The position numbers were made by a program, and so were the translations under genes. The notes under the pieces were generated by a model that searched no databases, was not told where the DNA came from, and was given only the letters and a program-made list of their open reading frames with translations. From positions 248,001 to 312,000 of the forward strand of contig NZ_JANYGQ010000033.1 of the NCBI RefSeq assembly GCF_025359345.1: DNA of 64,000 bases, read 5' to 3'. This stretch comes from Mucilaginibacter sp. GTDB taxonomy: Bacteria > Bacteroidota > Bacteroidia > Sphingobacteriales > Sphingobacteriaceae. This document shows, piece by piece, positions 17,997 to 27,610 of the stretch. Position 1 is the stretch's first letter. Each line of letters starts with the position of its first letter.

Positions 17997-19220
17997 TTGA
18001 AGAAAATTGTTTTAATTTCGGTAGGGCAACCGTCCACCAATCCCCGGCTGGTTAAAGAAGCCAATAGTTTGGCAGAAGCCGGATTTGATGTTTATGTCGT
18101 TTACTCTTACTGGACTGAGTGGGCATGGCAGGCAGACAAGATTCTTTTTAAAGAAGTGAAATGGAAGCCTATACTGGCAGGCGGCTCGCCGTTTGAAGAT
18201 AAAATTACCTATTTTTTTAGCCGGGTACGCGTAAAGTTATTTGGCTTTATTGTACGCAACATAACATTGCAATATGGCATAGCCGAAATTGCCAAAGGAC
18301 GAACATATCCAAACCTGGTAAAAATTGCCAAATCAATTAAAGCCGACCTCTATATAGCACATGTGCAAGCGGCCTTGCCGGCAGCAGTAAATGCAGCAAA
18401 AATAAATAATGCGAAATGTGGCTTCGATGCAGAGGACTTTCACCGCAATGAGGTTACCGACGATGTTGGTGACTTAGATTATAAGGTCGCCAGGTTTATC
18501 GATGATAAATATCTTCCGCATGTAAATTATTTGTCCACGAGCAGCCCATACATCAGCGCGGCGTATCACGATTTATATAAAGATATATCGCCTGTTACTA
18601 TTTTAAATGTATTTCCAATAGATAAGCGTGTGCCTAAACCGCAAGCACCGGCAGTGGCGGCCATCAAACTTTTTTGGTTCTCGCAAACAGTAAGTGCCGC
18701 ACGTGGAATTAGTGATTGCATCAGCGCTTTGAAGATGATAAATAACCAGGGCATCGAATTGCATTTATTGGGTTATGCCGATATGGAAACAAAGCAGCAA
18801 CTGGCAACTCTGGCAGGTGATAGCTTTAAGCTGGTATTTCATGACCCAATTGCGCCCGATGAGATTATCCGGTTTGCATCAGCTTTTGATATTGGCCTGG
18901 CGATGGAAGACAGCATCCCTTATAACCGTGATATTTGCCTTACCAATAAGATTTTCACCTACATGCAGGCAGGTCTTACCATAATAGCAAGCGACACAAC
19001 TGCACAAAAAGGCCTGATGGGTGAGTACCCCGAAACCGGGAAAGTTTATGAGAACAGGAATGTTCAAAGCCTTGCGCAGGCTATAGCATACTACGCAGCT
19101 AACCGGGATGAATTGTATGCGGCAAAAAAAGCATCTTACAATACAGCCCGAAGCAAGTTGAACTGGGAAAGCGAAAGTGAAAAGTTTCTGGCCCTCGTTA
19201 ACAAAACACTGGCAAGTTGA
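17997..19220 (+). CDS. GT4 family glycosyltransferase
   Basis: A 407-residue GT-B protein. It begins KKIVLISVGQPSTNPRLVKEANSL, a typical N-terminal strand and loop; the middle has CGFDAEDFHRNE, as in related enzymes; the C-terminal half has LFWFSQTVSAARGISD, DIGLAMEDSIPYNRDICLTNKIFTYM and GLTIIASDT, equivalent to the donor-binding region, although the classic E-x7-E is altered. The start is TTG, one base after the previous stop, with no nearby ATG. It overlaps the next gene by 4 bases (TTGA). Donor unknown. Confidence 0.77.
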   Translation: MKKIVLISVGQPSTNPRLVKEANSLAEAGFDVYVVYSYWTEWAWQADKILFKEVKWKPILAGGSPFEDKITYFFSRVRVKLFGFIVRNITLQYGIAEIAKGRTYPNLVKIAKSIKADLYIAHVQAALPAAVNAAKINNAKCGFDAEDFHRNEVTDDVGDLDYKVARFIDDKYLPHVNYLSTSSPYISAAYHDLYKDISPVTILNVFPIDKRVPKPQAPAVAAIKLFWFSQTVSAARGISDCISALKMINNQGIELHLLGYADMETKQQLATLAGDSFKLVFHDPIAPDEIIRFASAFDIGLAMEDSIPYNRDICLTNKIFTYMQAGLTIIASDTTAQKGLMGEYPETGKVYENRNVQSLAQAIAYYAANRDELYAAKKASYNTARSKLNWESESEKFLALVNKTLAS

Positions 19221-20506
19221 AACGTGTCCTGATTATCTCGCCGTACTTCCCGCCATCGAACGCTGCCGATATGCAGCGTATCCGTACCAGCCTGCCGCAT
19301 TTTAAGCAATTTGGTTGGGATGCTGAAGTAGTAACGGTGGATGAGAGTTATTCGGAGATGGTGAAAGATCCCCTGCTGATGCAAAGTTTGCCCGTTGACT
19401 TGAAAATACACAGGGTAAAAGCGCTAAGCAAAACACTGACAGCAAAAGTTGGTTTGGGTAGCCTTGGTTTACGATCGCTTTGGCACTATCGCAAAACGGT
19501 AAACCAACTTTTAAAGGCGGGAAAATACGACCTGATTTATTTTTCGACAACCCAATTCCCTGTTTGTGTTTTAGGTGCTTACTGGAAAAAGAGATTCGGC
19601 GTGCCGTATGTAATTGACATGCAGGACCCGTGGCACTCCGAGTATTACCAGGATAAGCCCAGAGAACAGCAGCCACCAAAATATTGGTTCTCTTACCGCC
19701 TGCATAAATACTTAGAGCCCATTGCCATGAAACAGGTTGGTGGGTTGATAAGCGTATCGGCAGGTTATATAGATGAGTTAAGGGCCCGGTATGTGCGGTT
19801 AAAAGACATTCCGGCGGCTACTATTACATTTGGGGCTTTTGAGCCAGACCTTAAAATAGCTGCAGACAATCAGCACAAGTTTGAACCATTGCTGCAAAAA
19901 GGGTTTGTAAACATAGTTTACGTTGGCCGTGGCGGGCTGGACATGTATAAAGCTGTAACACCGGTTTTTGAAGCGCTAAAAGATGGCTTGGCAAATCAGC
20001 CGGAATTGTTCGGAAGATTGAAGTTCTACTTTATTGGTACCAGCTATGCACCCGCTGGGCAGGGCGTAGCGACATTAGCCCCGCTGGCAAAAAAGTATGG
20101 AGTTGAAGATAGCGTAATTGAATTGCCTGGAAGAATCAGTTACTACCACAGCCTGGCGACTTTACTGCAGGCTGACGCTTTGTTTATACCAGGATCTGAT
20201 GACCCGCAATATTCAGCTTCGAAGATTTATCCTTACCTGCTAACGCAAAAGCCTCTGCTCGCTATTTTTAACGAAAATAGCAACGCCGTAAACGCATTAA
20301 ATGAATGTGCCGATGACGCCGTTGTAATAACCTTCGGTGCCGGGGCAAATCGACCGGAAAATGTATTACAACCTTTGTTCGAAAACTGGGCAAAAGGTAT
20401 TTTTACGCCGATACACCTGAAAAAGGAGTTTGAAAACTACAGCGCCAAAAACCTTACTGCAAAGCAAACTGAACTGTTTAACAAAGTTATTGGTATAGGG
20501 CAATGA
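19217..20506 (+). CDS. GT4-like glycosyltransferase
   Basis: A 429-residue GT-B protein. The start KRVLIISPYFPPSNAADMQRIR is the classic opening of exopolysaccharide GT4 proteins, and YVIDMQDPW follows near residue 134. The donor side has FVNIVYVGRGG, FIGTSYAP, LPGRISYYHSLATLLQADALFIPG and YSASKIYPYLLTQKPLLAIF, which places the acidic/serine donor contacts where E-x7-E would sit. The start is TTG overlapping the previous TGA, a coupling pattern repeated in this block. Specificity unknown. Confidence 0.8.
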   Translation: MKRVLIISPYFPPSNAADMQRIRTSLPHFKQFGWDAEVVTVDESYSEMVKDPLLMQSLPVDLKIHRVKALSKTLTAKVGLGSLGLRSLWHYRKTVNQLLKAGKYDLIYFSTTQFPVCVLGAYWKKRFGVPYVIDMQDPWHSEYYQDKPREQQPPKYWFSYRLHKYLEPIAMKQVGGLISVSAGYIDELRARYVRLKDIPAATITFGAFEPDLKIAADNQHKFEPLLQKGFVNIVYVGRGGLDMYKAVTPVFEALKDGLANQPELFGRLKFYFIGTSYAPAGQGVATLAPLAKKYGVEDSVIELPGRISYYHSLATLLQADALFIPGSDDPQYSASKIYPYLLTQKPLLAIFNENSNAVNALNECADDAVVITFGAGANRPENVLQPLFENWAKGIFTPIHLKKEFENYSAKNLTAKQTELFNKVIGIGQ

Positions 20507-21663
20507 AAAAACTGGCTATTATTACTACCCATCCAATTCAATACTACGCACCAATCTTCAGACTTTTGCAGCAGCGCAACAACATCAGCATAAAAGTGTT
20601 TTATACACTTGGTGAAACTATCGCGCCCAAGCACGATCCCGGCTTTGGCAAAAATATAAGCTGGGATATCCCGCTGTTAGACGGTTACGATTTTGAGTGG
20701 CTGGTTAATATTTCACCGGCGCCGGGTTCACATTATTTCAAAGGCATAGTTACCCCCGGTGCTATTGAGCAAATTAAAAAATACCAGCCCGATGCTTTAT
20801 TGGTTTTCGGCTGGGCCTACAAATCGCATTTAAAAATAATCCAATATTTTAAAGGTAAGAAACCTGTTTATTTTCGCGGCGATTCCACCTTATTAGATAA
20901 GTTAGGAGTGGTGAAAAGTACGGCAAGGCAAATTTTTTTAAGGTGGGTTTACGCCAATATCAGCCATGTGTTTTATGTTGGCACAAACAATAGGGCGTAT
21001 TACTTAAAGCATGGGCTAAATGAAAACCAGATGACCTTCGCTCCGCATGCAATTGATAACGAGCGTTTCTCACAAAACCACTCTGAAAATGCCGTATCGT
21101 TTCGGGCCGGACTTGGTTTAAATAATGACGATATATTGGTACTGTTTGCAGGAAAAATCGAAGCGAAAAAAGCGCCGTTGATATTGTTGCAGGCCTTTGT
21201 TAATTTGAATAAAAGTGGTGTTCATTTGTTGTACGTCGGAAATGGCCCACTTGAAATCGATTTGAAAGCTAAGTCAAAAAATGTTTCTAGAGTTCATTAT
21301 ATTGATTTCCAAAATCAATCTCAAATGCCTGCGATTTACCAGGCCTGCGACCTTTTTTGCTTACCATCCAGCGGTCCTAACGAATCGTGGGGGCTTGCAG
21401 TAAATGAAGCGATGGCCGCCGGAAAGGCTATATTAGCGTCTGACAAAATAGGCTGTGCTACCGATCTGGTTAAATCAATGCAAAATGGTGCTGTGTTTAG
21501 AGCGGGTGATGCGGCAGATTTAAGCGAAAAGTTAGGCCTTTTGACGATGAATAAAAAGCGACTCGCGAAATTTGGCGCAGCATCAAAATTGATTATAAAA
21601 GATTGGAGTTTTGAACAAATTGCCTTGGCAATTGAAAATAAGTTATTGAATGAAGCGACTTGA
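20503..21663 (+). CDS. GT4 family glycosyltransferase
   Basis: A 386-residue GT-B glycosyltransferase. It starts KKLAIITTHPIQYYAPIFRLL, then has VFGWAYKSHLKII and PVYFRGDSTLL. The donor domain has VLFAGKIEAKKAPLILLQAF and NESWGLAVNEAMAAGKAILASDKIG, with the two glutamates of E-x7-E, followed by a helix and GAASKLIIKDWSFEQ. It overlaps the previous gene by 4 bases and the next by 14. Donor unknown. Confidence 0.87.
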   Translation: MKKLAIITTHPIQYYAPIFRLLQQRNNISIKVFYTLGETIAPKHDPGFGKNISWDIPLLDGYDFEWLVNISPAPGSHYFKGIVTPGAIEQIKKYQPDALLVFGWAYKSHLKIIQYFKGKKPVYFRGDSTLLDKLGVVKSTARQIFLRWVYANISHVFYVGTNNRAYYLKHGLNENQMTFAPHAIDNERFSQNHSENAVSFRAGLGLNNDDILVLFAGKIEAKKAPLILLQAFVNLNKSGVHLLYVGNGPLEIDLKAKSKNVSRVHYIDFQNQSQMPAIYQACDLFCLPSSGPNESWGLAVNEAMAAGKAILASDKIGCATDLVKSMQNGAVFRAGDAADLSEKLGLLTMNKKRLAKFGAASKLIIKDWSFEQIALAIENKLLNEAT

Positions 21664-22495
21664 CCGCATAAAACTTGATTTTACCCGCAACTGGAAACTG
21701 CCCGGTAAGGAACGCCTTTCCAATTTGCTTAGGCCTTCGGATCAGCTTAAACAAAGTATAAACAACGGCATTGTTTGGCTAACCAACGAAGATATCGCCA
21801 TTTACACCAGCGCCGATAGCTATATCGAATATTCGATATTGAGCACCGGCACCTACGAAGATGAAATTAACAAACTGATACGGATATCCCTTAAAGACGG
21901 TTGCAACGCGCTGGACATTGGCGGTAACATAGGCTTGCAAAGCATCCGCATGTCGCAATGTGCCGGGCGAGCCGGCAAAGTTTTTGCCTTTGAGCCGTTG
22001 GAATATCTCCGCGAGAAATTTAGCCGTAACACAGCGCTCAATAAAGCTGACAATGTTACACTTTTTCCCTATGCTTTATCCGACGAGGAGAGCGAAGCTG
22101 ATTTTGCGGTAAATCCCTGCTCGTGGAACCAGGGCACCTTTAGCCTCAGTGGCAGTTCGACCGGACCCGGTACGCAGCGTGTGCTGATTAAAGTGGCCGA
22201 TGATCTGCCCGAAATCCAAAGCCTGCCATCGCTCGACCTGGTAAAAATTGATGTGGAAGGGTTTGAGTTCCAGGTACTGCGTGGTTTAACGAAAACCTTG
22301 CATAAACACAAGCCGCGCATAATTTTTGAGTACGATGACAATTATTGGCGCAACAATGGGCAGAGCATTGCTGATTGTTATGCCTTTCTGCAGGCAATAG
22401 GTTATACCATTTACCAGGTATCATCAGTAGGGTGCGAATTGTTAAAGAGCGCCGAAGCTATTGAGGGCGGTAACTTATTTTGCATCCCGGTTTAA
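21650..22495 (+). CDS. FkbM family methyltransferase
   Basis: A 281-residue SAM-dependent O-methyltransferase of the FkbM type, which methylates hydroxyl groups of sugars or polyketides. Motif I is NALDIGGNIGLQSIRMSQ, followed by VFAFEPLEYLREKFSRNTALN, and the characteristic LDLVKIDVEGFEFQVLRGL, the FkbM hallmark that places an acidic residue near the cofactor. It ends with PRIIFEYDDNYWR. The ATG lies 14 bases inside the previous gene. This is the third of four methyltransferases in the block, so the glycan is probably methylated at several positions. Confidence 0.88.
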   Translation: MKRLDRIKLDFTRNWKLPGKERLSNLLRPSDQLKQSINNGIVWLTNEDIAIYTSADSYIEYSILSTGTYEDEINKLIRISLKDGCNALDIGGNIGLQSIRMSQCAGRAGKVFAFEPLEYLREKFSRNTALNKADNVTLFPYALSDEESEADFAVNPCSWNQGTFSLSGSSTGPGTQRVLIKVADDLPEIQSLPSLDLVKIDVEGFEFQVLRGLTKTLHKHKPRIIFEYDDNYWRNNGQSIADCYAFLQAIGYTIYQVSSVGCELLKSAEAIEGGNLFCIPV

Positions 22496-22498
22496 ATT

Positions 22499-23902
22499 AT
22501 GGATAAAGAAAATAACTACGCTAAATTCCTGGTGCTTTTTTTGCCCTGGGCTTTGGCTATGTTATTTTCGGCGTTGCCAATTGCATCTTATTTTATTGCC
22601 TGGCTGGGTTCGTTTTTTATATTTTACGTTACACTAACCGGTAAAATAAAACCGCTGCCCGATGACCGCACGATGGCTGAACAGTTGATGCGTCCGATTT
22701 TTATAGTCCAGATAATATTTGCCGGTTATATGTGCTGTACGTCGATATTTTATTTTTTAAGCCTTATGGGCTACGAGTATCTTACAAAGGTAAACACGAT
22801 ACTGGCATTAGACGAAAACGCTTTGCAACTTGCCGCGCAGTGCCAGCGGTATTATTGTTTAGCCCACGCAGCGTTTGTATCAGGTATTTTGATGTTTATG
22901 AAATACCCGGCACATTCAAAATACTATATAGAAAAAGAAAAACTTGCGAATCTTTTATTGCAAATGGCCCTGATAACTTTTCCGGTGTCATTGCTGTTTT
23001 TAAAGCTGCCGGGTTTGTCGCAATTTTATGTACAACTGGGTTCATTAAGCTTTATAGCGGGTACGCTTGCACTGGCGTTTGCTATACCGCTTAGAAAAAT
23101 GGGAAACACGATGATTTGTGCTGCCTTATACCTGTTTAACTTTTATCAGGCCTTTACTTCCGGCTTTAAAGAGCCGATCATTATCAGCATTTTGGTTTTG
23201 GGGGTATTTTTGTACCCGAACTACAAAAAAGTTGTAACCGTCACTTTCGTTCCCCTGCTGCTGTTGCTGTTTATCTACCTGCCATCGTTTGTGGGCAGTC
23301 TTCGTCAGAGCACCTGGGCTGGCGACGAAAACAAAGATGACGCAACTGCAATTGCGTTGGATGCCGCGCTTAACCAGGATGCTGACGACAATACTAACTG
23401 GGGTTTTCTGATATACCGCCTTAGTGAAATAGAAATGTTTACAAAGTTTGTAAAATCGACACCCGCAAATGTTGATTTTTACGGAACTGATTTGATTAAA
23501 CAATCAGCCATTGCTATTGTGCCAAGGATATTTTGGCCCGCGAAACCTATAACCGAAGACTTAATTATGGAGCGTGTTTACGCCGCGAACGTAGTAAACC
23601 GTAACTCAAATGTTTCGGCTAAACCGGCGTATGTTGTTGATGCTTATTTATCTTATGGTGCCATCGGCATTTTTATTTATTTGTTTGCTTATGGCGCTGC
23701 GGCACAAATAATAGCCATAAAGGCCGAAAAACTATTTGGGGGATATATTTTAGGCGCAGCATTGATATTCAGCGGGCTATTCCAGATATTTTGGCGCGGC
23801 CTGAGTTTTGAGTTTATAGTAAACTCGGTGTTCTGGAGTTATGTAACCATGATTATTGTGTTCAAAATACTGCGGTCAAAAAATATACTTAAGGAAATTT
23901 GA
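22499..23902 (+). CDS. Wzy-like polysaccharide polymerase, exosortase-associated
   Basis: Integral membrane protein of 467 residues with about 11-12 hydrophobic segments and a large extracytoplasmic loop (about residues 260-360), the topology of O-antigen/exopolysaccharide polymerases. The loop includes SLRQSTWAGDENKDD and IVPRIFWPAKP, then YVVDAYLSYGAIGIFIYLF, which resembles the functional loop region of Wzy proteins. I recall exosortase-linked Wzy-like proteins in Mucilaginibacter relatives, and the gene sits three genes before an exosortase fusion. No sequence motif proves polymerisation. It begins 3 bases after the FkbM stop. Confidence 0.75.
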   Translation: MDKENNYAKFLVLFLPWALAMLFSALPIASYFIAWLGSFFIFYVTLTGKIKPLPDDRTMAEQLMRPIFIVQIIFAGYMCCTSIFYFLSLMGYEYLTKVNTILALDENALQLAAQCQRYYCLAHAAFVSGILMFMKYPAHSKYYIEKEKLANLLLQMALITFPVSLLFLKLPGLSQFYVQLGSLSFIAGTLALAFAIPLRKMGNTMICAALYLFNFYQAFTSGFKEPIIISILVLGVFLYPNYKKVVTVTFVPLLLLLFIYLPSFVGSLRQSTWAGDENKDDATAIALDAALNQDADDNTNWGFLIYRLSEIEMFTKFVKSTPANVDFYGTDLIKQSAIAIVPRIFWPAKPITEDLIMERVYAANVVNRNSNVSAKPAYVVDAYLSYGAIGIFIYLFAYGAAAQIIAIKAEKLFGGYILGAALIFSGLFQIFWRGLSFEFIVNSVFWSYVTMIIVFKILRSKNILKEI

Positions 23903-25032
23903 GGGTTCTACAAATATGTGCAGCCTACAAACCGGCTTATATTTACGGCGGCCCAACCATGTCGGTATCGATGTTGGCCGAGCAACTGGAAAAATCCGGT
24001 ATCCAAACCGAAGCCTATGCCACTACAGCCAACGGTAAAACAGAGCTGCCTGTAACACCCAATACACCTTTGGTGGTTGACGGAGTTACGGTGACCTATT
24101 TTAAACGGCTCACAAAAGATCACAGCCACTTTTCGCCGGTACTTTTGCGGCAATTGTGGAAACAGGCTAAAAGTTTTGATGTGATCCACATCCACGCCTG
24201 GTGGAATTTGGTTTCGTTATTCTCGTGCCTTGTGGCATTAATGCGTAATGTGCCCGTTGTGGTATCACCACGAGGCACCCTTAGCCCTTACTCGTTTCAG
24301 AATAAGAATATAGGGATCAAATGGTTTATTCATCACTTATTGGGTAAGCCTTTGTTAAAACGTTGCTATATCCATGTAACCTCAAAACAGGAGGCAGAAG
24401 CAATAGGTAAAATTGTTAAGTCCAAAGGCATTACCAATATCCCAAATTTTGTAAAGCTGCCTGAGCACATTATTGCTGCTAATAAGCAAACCGGCGTTTT
24501 TAAACTTGTATTCTTTTCGCGGATCGAAGAAAAAAAAGGATTGGATATTTTGCTGGATGCATTGCCTTTTGTAACCTGTCCATACATACTTACAGTAGCT
24601 GGTGACGGGGATTCAACCTACATTAGTACATTAAAAACGCTGGCTGAAAAAAATGGGGTTGCCGACAACATCAATTGGGTTGGCTTTAAAAGCGCTGATA
24701 AGTTTGAAATGCTTGCCGGTCAAGATTTACTTGTGCTGCCATCGCACGATGAAAACTTTGGTAACGTAATTATCGAGAGTTTAAGCGAGGGTACGGCGGT
24801 GCTGGTAAGCCCGTTTGTAGGTCTGTCAGGCTATGTTACCGAAAATAAGCTAGGTTGGCAATGTGAATTAAATGCCGCTGCCTTGGGTAATATGATTAAC
24901 TTTATTATCGGCAGGCCGGATGAGCTAACCGCCATCCGCACAATAGCGCCGGGTAAAGTCCGGGCTGATTTTGATGAGGGCCGGCTTGTTAAAAAATACA
25001 TTGATCTATATAATAATATAATAAATGGCTGA
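23899..25032 (+). CDS. GT4 family glycosyltransferase, exosortase-associated
   Basis: A 377-residue GT-B glycosyltransferase. It starts RVLQICAAYKPAYIYGGPTMSV, with the glycine loop of GT4 enzymes; VIHIHAWWNLVSLF and VVVSPRGTLSPYS follow. The donor site has FFSRIEEKKGLDILLDAL, AGDGDSTY and ENFGNVIIESLSEGTAVLVSP with the E-x7-E pair. The start is TTG overlapping the previous TGA by 4 bases. I recall a glycosyltransferase family that travels with exosortase Y, and this gene is a candidate by position and length, but I could not search for it. Confidence 0.85.
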   Translation: MRVLQICAAYKPAYIYGGPTMSVSMLAEQLEKSGIQTEAYATTANGKTELPVTPNTPLVVDGVTVTYFKRLTKDHSHFSPVLLRQLWKQAKSFDVIHIHAWWNLVSLFSCLVALMRNVPVVVSPRGTLSPYSFQNKNIGIKWFIHHLLGKPLLKRCYIHVTSKQEAEAIGKIVKSKGITNIPNFVKLPEHIIAANKQTGVFKLVFFSRIEEKKGLDILLDALPFVTCPYILTVAGDGDSTYISTLKTLAEKNGVADNINWVGFKSADKFEMLAGQDLLVLPSHDENFGNVIIESLSEGTAVLVSPFVGLSGYVTENKLGWQCELNAAALGNMINFIIGRPDELTAIRTIAPGKVRADFDEGRLVKKYIDLYNNIING

Positions 25033-25642
25033 TTACCAGGATTACGGCTTCCATAGCGATGGCCCTACGCATAATTTCAGCTACCAGCTGGATGATCTTA
25101 TCGGCTTAATTGATAAAGATAAAAATCAACACATACTTGATTTGGGCTGCGGTAACGGTTACCTGGTAAACCACCTGGTAAAGCTCGGCTACAATGCCTA
25201 TGGTACCGATGCGTCAGAAAAAGGAATAGTCATTGCCCGAAAAACAAATCCCGATCGCTTTTTTGTGCAGGATTTATCGTCGGATGCTTTGCCGCCGGAA
25301 TTACAGGCAATACCTTTTGATACCATTATAACAACCGAAGTTATCGAGCATTTATACAACCCGCAGGCGTTTGCCGATTTTTGCAAACAGCAGCTTAAAC
25401 CCGGCGGCGAACTCATCGTCACAACTCCTTATCATGGTTATCTAAAAAACCTAACGCTTAGCATTTTTAATAAATGGGACAGCCATATGGACCCGCTGTG
25501 GCTGGGCGGGCATATCAAACTATGGTCGAGGAAAACATTGACAAAAGTGTTAACCAACTCCGGGTTCACTGTTATCCAATTCAGGGGTTGTGGCAGGTTT
25601 CCGTATTTTTGGAAGAGCATGATTATTAAGGCGAAGCTATAG
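25025..25642 (+). CDS. Class I SAM-dependent methyltransferase (UbiG-like)
   Basis: A 205-residue methyltransferase of the Methyltransf_11/UbiG type. Motif I is ILDLGCGNGYLVNHLVKLG, the acidic motif II is GTDASEKGI, and motif III reads TIITTEVIEHLYNP with the usual glutamate. It then has LKPGGELIVTTPYHGYLKNL. It is not a paralogue of the two EHFFEHL-type methyltransferases. The start overlaps the previous gene by 8 bases and the TAG shares one base with the next GTG, so it is probably coupled to the exosortase fusion that follows. Substrate unknown. Confidence 0.85.
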   Translation: MADYQDYGFHSDGPTHNFSYQLDDLIGLIDKDKNQHILDLGCGNGYLVNHLVKLGYNAYGTDASEKGIVIARKTNPDRFFVQDLSSDALPPELQAIPFDTIITTEVIEHLYNPQAFADFCKQQLKPGGELIVTTPYHGYLKNLTLSIFNKWDSHMDPLWLGGHIKLWSRKTLTKVLTNSGFTVIQFRGCGRFPYFWKSMIIKAKL

Positions 25643-27063
25643 TGAACGCGCAGTTTTCATTTATTATATTAACTTTTAACGAGGAAATACATTTGCCCCG
25701 GCTGCTAGAATCTGTTAAAAATCTGGATGCACAGGTTTTTGTGTTAGATTCCGGAAGTACGGATAATACCATCGCGATAGCAAAAGAGTACGGCGCCGTT
25801 ATTTTACAAAATGCCTTTGAAAACCACCCAACGCAATGGGACTTCGCTTTAAAAAACTCCGACGTAAAAACGCCATGGGTAATTTGTCTTGATGCCGACC
25901 ATGTGGTTACGCCGGAACTTAATAATAAACTCTCCACATTTAACGATGAAGATTACCGTGACGTAGATGGTATTTACTTTAACCGCAAAAACTATTTCAA
26001 AGGCCGCTGGATTAAGCATGGCGGGTACTTTCCTTTTTACCTGTTAAAAATGATACGGTACGGCGTTGGTTATTCAGATTTAAACGAAGCTATGGATCAT
26101 CGCATGGTTGTGCCAGGTAAGACGGTTATCTGGAAAGATGGCGTTATAATAGAAGAAAATTTAAAGGAAAACAACATTGCCTTTTGGATAGCCAAACATA
26201 ACCGTTACAGCGATTTGGTGGCGCAGGAAGAAGTAGAGCGGATGATGCAAATGCGCTCGCAAACCGTTAAACCGCATTTCTGGGGCTCGCCTGATGAACG
26301 CACGGCCTGGCTGAAGCAACTTTGGTGGAAACTGCCCCGCTATGTAAGGCCGATGCTGTATTTTATTTACCGTATTTTTTTTCAACTGGGCATTTTGGAT
26401 GGCCGTACCGGCGTGATCTTTCATTTTTTGCAGGCTTTTTGGTTCCGGTTGATAGTTGATATTAAGATAGATGAAATTTTAAAGCAAAAAGAAGGTTCTA
26501 AAGCGGGCGTTGAAAATGGCGCTTCGCCGGTAAAATTTGTGCTGGTATTTATAGCGCTGTTTGCGGCTTTTTACTATTTTAACATATTGTATTTTGGGAT
26601 TACATCGCCAGGCAATCACTACAGCGCCTTTTTGGCCCAATATCTTAATTATATAAGCGGGTTACGATGGCTGTTGTTAAAAGGCAGCGCTCAATTTCTC
26701 GTTTGGCTTGGATTTACTGTTATTACCAACGATTATGAATTATTGGTGCCCGGCCATCCGATTATTCAGTTGGTGTACTCCTGCCTTGGGCTTGGGGTGA
26801 TGAGTTTCTTTGCTGCTTTTGTGCTGGCTTATCCGATAAAATTAAAATCGAAAATTGGGTTTCTATTGGGTGGATTGCTGGGTATACAAGTTTTAAACAT
26901 TGCCCGGTTTGTATTGTTAGCCTTGTTTTGGACCCGTAACGAAAACCGGGTTATTGACCATCACGCTATATTCAATATCATTGTGTATATACTAATTGCA
27001 ATAACGCTTTATTTTTGGGTAAAACGCAACGACAAAACACTTAATAACTATGGGGCAAACTGA
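25642..27063 (+). CDS. GT2 glycosyltransferase-exosortase fusion protein
   Basis: Residues 1-280 form a WaaE-like GT2 domain: FSFIILTFNEEIHLPRLLESV, VLDSGSTDNT and the metal site LDADH at 83-87. Residues about 295-465 form a membrane domain of the exosortase/archaeosortase family with seven or so hydrophobic segments. Its probable catalytic triad is Cys381 (YSCLGLG), Arg422 (LNIARF) and His440 or His441 (DHHAIFN). Exosortases cut and transfer proteins with a C-terminal sorting signal, and are tied to polysaccharide loci. Here one polypeptide holds both activities, so a sugar-adding step and a sorting step may be linked. The GTG shares one base with the previous stop. No target with a sorting signal is seen in the window. 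I recall an XrtY family in related genera but cannot confirm a match. Confidence 0.88.
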   Translation: MNAQFSFIILTFNEEIHLPRLLESVKNLDAQVFVLDSGSTDNTIAIAKEYGAVILQNAFENHPTQWDFALKNSDVKTPWVICLDADHVVTPELNNKLSTFNDEDYRDVDGIYFNRKNYFKGRWIKHGGYFPFYLLKMIRYGVGYSDLNEAMDHRMVVPGKTVIWKDGVIIEENLKENNIAFWIAKHNRYSDLVAQEEVERMMQMRSQTVKPHFWGSPDERTAWLKQLWWKLPRYVRPMLYFIYRIFFQLGILDGRTGVIFHFLQAFWFRLIVDIKIDEILKQKEGSKAGVENGASPVKFVLVFIALFAAFYYFNILYFGITSPGNHYSAFLAQYLNYISGLRWLLLKGSAQFLVWLGFTVITNDYELLVPGHPIIQLVYSCLGLGVMSFFAAFVLAYPIKLKSKIGFLLGGLLGIQVLNIARFVLLALFWTRNENRVIDHHAIFNIIVYILIAITLYFWVKRNDKTLNNYGAN

Positions 27064-27604
27064 CCTTTCGTTATATAACAATGCGCCCTTTAACCCGGGT
27101 GGCAGCGCCTTGAAAAGACTGTTGTGGTTTTACGTAAATGCAGTTTTTTTAAAAAGTAGTTTGCTGCCTTCGAGCGAAGTGAAAGTTTTTTGGCTGAGGC
27201 TGTTTGGCGCTAAAATAGGACAGGGGGTTACCATAAAACCGGGTGTAAATGTAAAATATGCCTGGAACTTAACAGTAGGCAACCACACGTGGCTTGGTGA
27301 AAATGTTTGGATCGATTGCCTGGTGCAGGTTACCATTAGCAATAATGTTTGCATTTCGCAGGGCGCTATTTTGCTAACTGGCAGCCACGACTATAAGAAA
27401 AGCACCTTCAACTTGTTGACATCGGGTGTAGTTTTGGAGGATGGCGTTTGGATAGGCGCCGGCGCCATGGTAAACCTGGGCGTCACTGCAGCATCGCATG
27501 CCGTACTTACCAGTGGGTCTGTGGCCACCAAAAACCTTGAAGCATATTCGATATACCAGGGTAACCCTGCTGTGAAAATCCGCGACCGCGTAATAAACTC
27601 TTAA
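27050..27604 (+). CDS. WcaF-like putative acetyltransferase
   Basis: A 184-residue left-handed beta-helix acetyltransferase similar to WcaF of colanic acid biosynthesis. It begins DLSLYNNAPFNPGGSALKRLLWFYVNA, a known N-terminal lead of that group, and then has hexapeptide turns with LTGSHDYKKS carrying the catalytic histidine. GVWIGAGAMVNLGVTAASHAVL forms the last coils, and YSIYQGNPAVKIRDR is the family's usual ending. The ATG overlaps the exosortase fusion by 14 bases. Acetyl-CoA donor inferred; acceptor unknown. Confidence 0.85.
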   Translation: MGQTDLSLYNNAPFNPGGSALKRLLWFYVNAVFLKSSLLPSSEVKVFWLRLFGAKIGQGVTIKPGVNVKYAWNLTVGNHTWLGENVWIDCLVQVTISNNVCISQGAILLTGSHDYKKSTFNLLTSGVVLEDGVWIGAGAMVNLGVTAASHAVLTSGSVATKNLEAYSIYQGNPAVKIRDRVINS

Positions 27605-27610
27605 CCAACA

